Positions 34,101 to 38,492 of a stretch of 38,492 bases of DNA are shown here, piece after piece. The position numbers and the translations under genes are program-made. Origin of the DNA: Saprospiraceae bacterium (lineage in GTDB: Bacteria > Bacteroidota > Bacteroidia > Chitinophagales > Saprospiraceae); the NCBI GenBank assembly GCA_027488935.1, contig JAIYAP010000077.1, positions 1-38,492 on the forward strand. The letters are read 5' to 3'. Position 1 is the stretch's first letter, and every line of letters starts with the position of its first letter. The notes under the pieces are model-generated. The model had not been told where the DNA came from, made no database searches, and saw only the letters and a list, made by a program, of their open reading frames with translations.

Positions 34101-36161
34101 GGCGCGGGCGATGGCGAGGGTGGTTTCCCAGGTGGGGGTTGGGGTGACGGCGAGTGCCGCCGCCCACCGGGCGGCGGCACTCGTAGGGGCGGGGCTTGCC
34201 CCCGCCCTAATCTCCGGTGGTTGTTGTGCGGGGGCGGCCGGTTGTTGTGCGAGGGCGGCCGATCGTTGTTGGGCGAGGGCGGGGGCGAGCCCCGCCCCGA
34301 CAGTCGCCCCAACATAATCCCAAAAAGAAGAAGGTAAATCCTCCGAATCCAATCCCCCCTCAATGAATTCGGCAGCCTTAAGCATACCTTGAATATCAGC
34401 CGGAAACAAAGGAAACCACCGATAAATCGCACTTTCCCGCCAATTCCAATCAACCACAGGTTGCGGCGTAAGCAACAAACGCATCGACCAAGCCTTCAAG
34501 GAAGCGACTAAATTCGGCCGCAAGCGCGGCATATTTTCGGCAAAAGGATCAATCAAAGCATGTCCGTTCCCCAAAATCACCAAACGATGCTCTGGAAATG
34601 TCCGTTGCAGCCCTTCCAAAGACAGCCCCAGGGGCACATCGCGGTTCCAAAAGCGGGTAAAGCCAGCATCGTACCAGAATAATTCGAGGTGCACATCCTG
34701 TCCGCGCAGGTTTTCGGCCAAATGCCGGAACAGGCGCGCCAGGTGGTTGCCGGGCAATTGTTCGTCCACCAAAAACAGGTAATCCGTGGGTTTTGTCTGG
34801 TACCGGTATCGCGCGGTCGGGAAGCCGCCGCGGTCCAAAGTAGCCTGCAAAGTAGCAGGTATGTCCAACAATTGGTGTTGTCCTTCCTGGCGCAGGCGCA
34901 GCGCGTCGCCTAAGCGGAACTCTGCCTTACTGCTGCGCAACACGCCTTTTTGTTCGCGAAACGGGATATAATAGGGCGGTTTATCGGTCTTTTCGGGCAA
35001 ATTGGTCCGTACACCCGCTTGAGGTTCGGGCGGCTTCGGTGCCTTGCGCCTTGACCATCTGTACCAGCACCACACGGATAATGCGCCCGTGAGCAACAAA
35101 ATCAAATAACTGAGCCAGTTAAATTTGCCTACAGGTTCGGATTGGTCGGTGACGTAGGCGGGTAGTGGTAATTGTACGCGTTCATCGCCCACTTGTACGG
35201 TAAAGCTGGTATCGCGTGCACAAGCACCTGCAGCTAAGGTGTCGGTTACAGTAAAATACACCGAAATTTGTCCGGCCTGGTCTATCTTTTCATTGGTAAT
35301 AGCACCATAAACGGGATCGCTCCCTTCGATTATCCAGCGGTAAACCAACCCTTTACGCGGTTTTCCAACCACCGTGCAAGACAAGGTGCCGCCCTGAGGG
35401 ATGGATTTGGGCACTTTTAAGGCGGGTAAATTGGGTTTGTGGGCACATTGAACCTTAAAATACAGCGGAATGGTGTCTTTCCAGGCATTGTTTGCCTTTT
35501 GCGCATACACCCTGAATATCCCTTCGTCCGATTCAGGGGTAGCATGCACCACTGTGCGCCAGCCAACGCTGCTCAGTTGGGGAACCAAGGTTCCGACAAC
35601 TGAATCGGGGGCCATAAATTGTTTTACCTCAAAATGATAGGTTAAGCTGTCTTGTTTGCTGCCATATTTGGACTGGTCTACAATTAATATCGTGTCGCCA
35701 TCCACTAAATTGCCGAAATTATCGATGCGGATCGCTTTATCCCCACGATACTCAACACCTCCTCCGTAAGCTTCCACGCCTTTCCCATTCACCCATTTTT
35801 GCAAACGAAAAGAAGGACGAAATGGCGCAACCTGCACGGGTTTCCATTGTTGCCAAACTTCCCAACCCTTCAGCAACACAAACAACAGCAACAAGCCCCA
35901 TAAAATATAATCCAGCCCTTTTCGACCTTGCTTTGGCTCAGGCTCGATTTCCGCTGGAGCCTCTACCAATTCCACATCAGGATCCGGCTCCGTGATTTTT
36001 GCAACAAAACGATCAAAAACGACATAAAACTGTTCCTGTTCGGTCGCGCTGCGCGCAAATACAGGCGCGAGGTACATTTTCAAGCCAGCAGGATTACCAA
36101 TCTGCGCTGGTCCCATTGCCTCTAATACCCGCCAGGCCCGTACGCGGTGCGCGGGCGACAA
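31128..36161 (-). CDS. Giant membrane conflict-system protein: CoxE/VWA module, TIR, TPR, TSP3 repeats, FGE-sulfatase domain
   Basis: The product is at least 1677 aa, counted from the TTG at 36161. The order is: CoxE-like N-terminal helical domain (1-56); TM1 (84-99); extracytoplasmic Ig-like region (110-340); TM2 (349-366); VWA-like domain with a degenerate metal site (about 455-600, FLVDEQLPGNH, LVILGNGHALIDP, LLLTPQPVVDW); a Gln/Ala/Pro linker encoded by repeats (618-670); a helical segment; a TIR domain (812-940, candidate catalytic E885/E886 in SIMEETMP); TM3 (1016-1040); TPR-like helices; thrombospondin-3 calcium repeats (1359-1420, DSDGDGVPDCND); and a C-terminal FGE-sulfatase domain (1429-1677, RLPTEAEWEYAARGG, GNVWEWCNDW, MGFRLA). 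Topology puts VWA and TIR in the cytoplasm and FGE outside. It is probably a sensor plus NAD-consuming effector regulated by the MoxR ATPase upstream. Homology appears to continue upstream to 36251, but no ATG exists there. Confidence 0.85.
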   Translation of the reverse strand: MSPAHRVRAWRVLEAMGPAQIGNPAGLKMYLAPVFARSATEQEQFYVVFDRFVAKITEPDPDVELVEAPAEIEPEPKQGRKGLDYILWGLLLLFVLLKGWEVWQQWKPVQVAPFRPSFRLQKWVNGKGVEAYGGGVEYRGDKAIRIDNFGNLVDGDTILIVDQSKYGSKQDSLTYHFEVKQFMAPDSVVGTLVPQLSSVGWRTVVHATPESDEGIFRVYAQKANNAWKDTIPLYFKVQCAHKPNLPALKVPKSIPQGGTLSCTVVGKPRKGLVYRWIIEGSDPVYGAITNEKIDQAGQISVYFTVTDTLAAGACARDTSFTVQVGDERVQLPLPAYVTDQSEPVGKFNWLSYLILLLTGALSVWCWYRWSRRKAPKPPEPQAGVRTNLPEKTDKPPYYIPFREQKGVLRSSKAEFRLGDALRLRQEGQHQLLDIPATLQATLDRGGFPTARYRYQTKPTDYLFLVDEQLPGNHLARLFRHLAENLRGQDVHLELFWYDAGFTRFWNRDVPLGLSLEGLQRTFPEHRLVILGNGHALIDPFAENMPRLRPNLVASLKAWSMRLLLTPQPVVDWNWRESAIYRWFPLFPADIQGMLKAAEFIEGGLDSEDLPSSFWDYVGATVGAGLAPALAQQRSAALAQQPAAPAQQPPEIRAGASPAPTSAAARWAAALAVTPTPTWETTLAIARALNIPVDHDIILEIARIPALQEGAWHPRQRQALLASLSEEDERAAREAVRAELEAVRELAKDGHAALELETGIAVQSFILDPEDADNQALVTDLLERGLLPRQLEAELNFALARKQQPKAAPGPLKINICYVQDDAEQFYNLLERLRPLEADGTVQIWHYSTQPTGKNWAAQLQEHVVAADIHLMLLSPAFLDAQSIMEETMPLVLEGVKTHQAQVLNILVRPCNYEKTRLEQFEFIPLDAAGQPLAILSDWNEAEGSIMQQSQAPIKKARKASRTYTPEQVCARAAEAVFALVAQLRQGHVNSDNKPPLNLQAWLDAKKPEPPKPPKRPFFTLIFGIACALSLVFADLLILGWLNEGTPELRARAFAPHTYVPGRDTLRSNALVREVWAIDSAVLYNNLGVLQAERGLPTVDPVFKNLSAPAPNAYQALAFFARARQLSPLKAYLPALQNSATAWYQLAAQSLNNEASTAQLTQAASQFDSAAILATEYFPRLSADATHGKGLCYFYSKQRDSALLVYQYLRARAYFDTLTLRPNLETLLGITTNRINSVQVQQAADGRLRLQIAYQLAFEPRQDPQLTVEAVDKTGKVLVFNTKAQRSATLGANTATLYLPEQANTAAFHADTLRVRLSDAYGKQLASWQQARQWDWTPLSVTTPTQPKIDTPVVVKPPQPIDSDKDGTPDTDDQCPQDPNKTQPGACGCGVPDTDSDGDGVPDCNDKCPKEPGDPKNGGCPVVTPFTPPDMVRVPGGTFRMGSEKNDKNAKDNEMPAHDVTLSDFSIGRTEVTQALWRAVMGSVPDESLTSLPGGLSGIARILKRESDPTKFSFKGRDQCPVESVSWDDIQEFLQKLNALDPGKNYRLPTEAEWEYAARGGPPGKQNFVYSGSDKIDEVAWYNDNSDSKTYPVGQKKANALGLFDMSGNVWEWCNDWFGDYSAENQRNPKGPDSGTYRVNRGGSWNLGASFCRAAIRNGTAPGYRFNFMGFRLASSPQ
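34151..34300. repeat. Stack of GC-rich palindromic repeats inside the TIR/FGE gene
   Basis: 34151-34183 is a perfect hairpin with a 15-bp stem (CGAGTGCCGCCGCCC) and a 3-nt loop. 34184-34209 is TAGGGGCGGGG-CTTG-CCCCCGCCCTA. Three related repeats of about 21 bp (GTTGTTGTGCGGGGGCGGCC type) run from about 34217 to 34272, and an inverted copy of the GGGGCGGGG hairpin ends near 34300. Such modules normally lie between genes. Here they keep the frame open and encode residues about 618-670, including VGAGLAPA and RAGASPAP, peptides that I recognise as translated copies of this kind of repeat. Confidence 0.85.
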
Positions 36162-36251
36162 CTCGAAACCTGCGGCGCTCAGGGCGTCAAACAGGCGATC
36201 GAGGGGCAGGGCGATATGGCTGGAACGGTCTTCGATGGCGCTTTGGCGTTT

Positions 36252-37205
36252 TTAAAAGATCCCGCGCACGGCATCCAAATCTTCTTTGGTTTTTACAAGA
36301 ATGGAAAGGTTATCGCGCAGGCGCTGCTGCTTGTCGGTGGTTTCCAAATCGGTGATGTTTTGCACGCCCAAAATGCGCAACCAGGCCAATAATTCAGCGG
36401 TAGCGGGTGGTTTACGCACGGCTTTTTTGCGTACCTCGCCAAAGCGGGCAATCAACATCTTCAAAAATTCGTCGGTAAAAGCATTGGCCTTGCCCAATTG
36501 GGTTTTGGCGATTTCCAGCAGTTTATCCGGCTCAGGGAACGGAATATGGTAAAAAACGCAGCGCCGCAAAAAAGCGTCGGGCAGGTTTTTTTCGGAGTTG
36601 GAGGTCATGATCATGAAAATATGCTGCTGCTCATTGCGCGTCACCGGCAAATTATCCAGTTCGCGGATAAAAAACTGCTGGTTTTCAATTTCATTCAGGA
36701 TGTCGTTCGGAAAATCGCGCGGCGCTTTATCAATTTCGTCGATCAGCACCACCGTACTTTGGGGGGTGGTTCCGAGTTTTGCGCGCAACTTTAGGTGATT
36801 TACCGCCATAGGATCGGTCATAGCAATGGCTTTTCCCAGCGCCTGCAGTTCGATAAAATCGGCAGTTTCCGTCGTTTTATCGCCACTTTCCCGGCGGATG
36901 TTGGCTTGTTGGAACTGTGCCAGCGCATCGTAGGTATAAAACAGATCCCGCGCCTGGGCATTGGTTTTGGTGTAAAACAACTCGGGCTTGTCCGCGAAAA
37001 CCAGTCCGCCCGGATTATTTTTTTTAGCCAATTCGTGCGCCAGTTTATAGGCAAAACGCGTTTTTCCGGTACCGGGTTCGCCCATGATGAGCAAGGGTTG
37101 GCGCAGGGCGAAAGCCACTTCCGCCGCGTTGACTAATCCCGGGTCGGGTACATAATCATCGGGATTGAACTGGGCGGGTAGCCGATCGAGGGCGTTAAAG
37201 TTCAT
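36252..37205 (-). CDS. MoxR-family AAA+ ATPase
   Basis: The 317-aa ATPase has Walker A GEPGTGKT (42-49), Walker B VLIDEIDK (153-160), sensor-1 TSN (201-203), arginine finger candidates R214/R215 (AFLRRC) and a sensor-2 region KPPATAELLAW. MoxR proteins form hexamers that remodel or activate partner proteins with VWA domains. Here the VWA-like partner is encoded immediately downstream. Its start codon overlaps the stop of the iSTAND gene by 4 bp (ATGA), so the two are translationally coupled. Its UAA stop is the in-frame stop preceding the giant gene, so both lie in one reading frame. It most likely controls the TIR-containing partner through ATP-driven conformational change. Confidence 0.92.
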   Translation of the reverse strand: MNFNALDRLPAQFNPDDYVPDPGLVNAAEVAFALRQPLLIMGEPGTGKTRFAYKLAHELAKKNNPGGLVFADKPELFYTKTNAQARDLFYTYDALAQFQQANIRRESGDKTTETADFIELQALGKAIAMTDPMAVNHLKLRAKLGTTPQSTVVLIDEIDKAPRDFPNDILNEIENQQFFIRELDNLPVTRNEQQHIFMIMTSNSEKNLPDAFLRRCVFYHIPFPEPDKLLEIAKTQLGKANAFTDEFLKMLIARFGEVRKKAVRKPPATAELLAWLRILGVQNITDLETTDKQQRLRDNLSILVKTKEDLDAVRGIF

Positions 37206-38260
37206 CTTGTTAGCCGGTTTTTACTGTTATCTATGATTTGGTTCAGTACCTCCTCCACGGTTTCCATCACATATTCGGGTGCTGCAAATTGGTTGTTGAG
37301 AATCTCGTTACGCTCCTGCGAAGTGGGCACAAATTGCGGATGTTCGGCCAGCCATGCACCCACATGGCGACGCAGCACCATGCCGAGTTCGGGCAGGGCT
37401 TGCACAAAATCGCTTTTGGTTACGGCCTCTACCACCTGCGTTTTTACAGAAGCGTCGTAGGTTTCATCGTAATCGAATGAAAAGAAAAAGAGCACCGAGG
37501 GTGCATCGGCGGGTAACACACATTTACAAAAATCGAGGATAAACCAGCGCGCTGCGGCCGGGGTCAGGTCTTTATCCCAGGTCCAGTGGCTCACGTGCGC
37601 GAGGATAAATACGGCATCTTGAGCCCCTAAAGCCTTTATTTTCGGGCTTTTTTCGATCAAAAACTGCAAATTGGAATCCAGCAGGTTTTCATGGAGGTCG
37701 GGATTTACCCCCAGCTTGGAATAGAGGTCGCGCACAAATTTTTCCTTATAAATCTGCGGGTCGCGGCTTTCCTTGATGTTCAAATCAATTTGGAGCACGG
37801 TTCGTTTATTTCGGGCTTCCAATTCAAGGGCGAGGCGGGTAAACAGACTTTTATGGGCTTGTGGTTCAGCGCCGTATAAATAATAAAACTGTATTTTATG
37901 TGTGGCAAATTGCTTGCGGTATTGTTCGAAGGCATCGGTTTGATCTACGCGGTCGCAGGAAAGGGCGTGGAATGGGGCACCTGGGTTTGTTCCGTTTTCT
38001 TGTGCTTGGTTTTGGCCTTCTAATTCATCGAGTTTTTCGAGCAGGGCGTGCGTTACGTTGGCCATGTTCCTTTTATGGTCATCGAAAGTGATACGCCCGG
38101 CGAGGTATGGCTTTTGGGTAATTTGGATATTGGCTAATTGTTGATCGCAAAAGATAAATTCCGCACGGGCATGCGTGCTCGCCCACGCCCGAAGTGTTTC
38201 GAGGGCGGTTTCTAATTCGGCGTTTTGCGCTAATTCCCGTATGGCGGACAGGTCGTTCAA
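37202..38260 (-). CDS. EAD11-like / inactive STAND (iSTAND) protein
   Basis: The 352-aa product has an N-terminal helical domain (1-82, IRELAQNAELETALETL ... AGRITFDDHKRNMANVTHAL) that fits effector-associated domain EAD11, an adaptor type known only from conflict systems. A P-loop-like domain opening with CDRVDQTDAF (102-111) follows. The place where Walker A should be reads YLYGAEPQAHKSL (127-139), without the GKT/S lysine arrangement, which is typical of the inactive STAND domain. The Walker-B-like strand is DAVFILAHVSHW. It likely gathers partners by EAD-EAD contacts and signals to MoxR without hydrolysing NTP. The TTG start at 38260 is supported by a perfect -7 box just upstream (38278-38285), and no ATG exists nearby. 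Confidence 0.85.
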   Translation of the reverse strand: MNDLSAIRELAQNAELETALETLRAWASTHARAEFIFCDQQLANIQITQKPYLAGRITFDDHKRNMANVTHALLEKLDELEGQNQAQENGTNPGAPFHALSCDRVDQTDAFEQYRKQFATHKIQFYYLYGAEPQAHKSLFTRLALELEARNKRTVLQIDLNIKESRDPQIYKEKFVRDLYSKLGVNPDLHENLLDSNLQFLIEKSPKIKALGAQDAVFILAHVSHWTWDKDLTPAAARWFILDFCKCVLPADAPSVLFFFSFDYDETYDASVKTQVVEAVTKSDFVQALPELGMVLRRHVGAWLAEHPQFVPTSQERNEILNNQFAAPEYVMETVEEVLNQIIDNSKNRLTR

Positions 38261-38277
38261 GTGGGTGGATATTTGCG

Positions 38278-38285
38278 CAAACTTA
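38278..38285 (-). promoter_or_regulatory. -7 promoter box of the conflict-system operon
   Basis: Minus-strand TAAGTTTG is a perfect TAnnTTTG. Transcription would start near 38271, leaving about 10 nt before the TTG start codon at 38260. No -33 TTTG is seen at the usual distance, so the promoter may be weak or activator-dependent. Confidence 0.5.
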
Positions 38286-38338
38286 CGAATTTCTTCTAAT
38301 ATTGAGTGTGAGCGCTTTTGGAGGGTAGAGCGCGTGAA

Positions 38339-38492
38339 AGTTCCACGGAGTTACGCAGAGGTACGGAGGGGCACGGAGGTAAAAAGTTCCACGGAGTTAC
38401 GCGGAGGTACGGAGGGGCACGGAGGTAAAAAGTTCCACGGAGTTACGCGGAGGTACGGAGGGGCACGGAGGTAAAAAGTTCCACAGAATTAC
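38339..38492. repeat. 46-bp tandem repeat array running off the window end
   Basis: Three full 46-bp units (38339-38384, 38385-38430, 38431-38476) and the start of a fourth. Each begins AGTTCCACGGAGTTACGCGG and ends CACGGAGGTAAAA. Units two and three are identical, and unit one differs by one base. The GGAG-rich sequence matches the inverted ends of the 166-bp elements at 23666 and 30909, so the array looks derived from the same family. It lies directly upstream of the conflict operon promoter. Confidence 0.85.

Overview
The window comes from a Bacteroidota chromosome, most likely class Saprospiria (Haliscomenobacter/Lewinella-like; the genus is inferred). The evidence is: five proteins that carry type IX secretion (T9SS) C-terminal domains; a gliding-motility-type (CHU_C) C-terminus; many promoters with the Bacteroidota -7 box TAnnTTTG, two of them with a TTTG -33 box 20 bp away and two with a TTG-type -33 box 19 bp away; almost no Shine-Dalgarno sites; and lineage-typical multi-domain conflict proteins. 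Base composition is balanced, apart from one very GC-rich patch near 34.2 kb.

Layout. 1-300: a tRNA-Ser 3' half inside a cluster of short palindromic repeats. 402-5996: two large secreted T9SS proteins (an Asp-box repeat protein and a CHU_C protein). 6043-8573 (minus): a DEAD-box RNA helicase, a small secreted protein and a TatD nuclease. 8812-14514: a 1900-aa alpha-2-macroglobulin with an intact thioester motif. 14833-15183: a small secreted protein. 15834-19041: a probable periplasmic sugar-oxidation operon (TIM-barrel isomerase, GMC dehydrogenase with a 3Fe-4S cysteine signature, Tat-carrying small subunit). 19381-22569: a Dps ferritin, then a homogentisate-prenyltransferase-like UbiA protein divergent from a geranylgeranyl-reductase-like flavoprotein, a ferredoxin and an iron-permease-family protein. 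22679-23553: a small membrane protein and a Rieske lipoprotein. 23858-29278 (minus): three consecutive T9SS cargo genes (pectate-lyase-3/GH55-like, six-PKD, dockerin/cohesin-like). 29492-30898: a helical protein of unknown function.

31128-38260 (minus) is the most notable part. It is a three-gene operon: an EAD-iSTAND protein, a MoxR AAA+ ATPase, and a giant three-TM protein. The giant protein combines a CoxE/VWA-like module, a cytoplasmic TIR domain and an extracytoplasmic TPR / thrombospondin-3 / FGE-sulfatase (C-type-lectin fold) tail. The parts match the known EAD / MoxR / vWA conflict (immunity) systems, but here effector and sensor are fused in one membrane-spanning chain. The FGE C-terminus resembles a variable region of diversity-generating retroelements. 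A stack of palindromic intergenic-type repeats is built in frame into the same gene, and the gene has no credible ATG start.

Repeats are abundant: a REP-like family (1-296, 15425), a 166-bp MITE-like element in two copies (23666, 30909) at convergent gene ends, a related 46-bp tandem array (38339 to the window end), and heptamer repeats directly after the alpha-2-macroglobulin stop codon.
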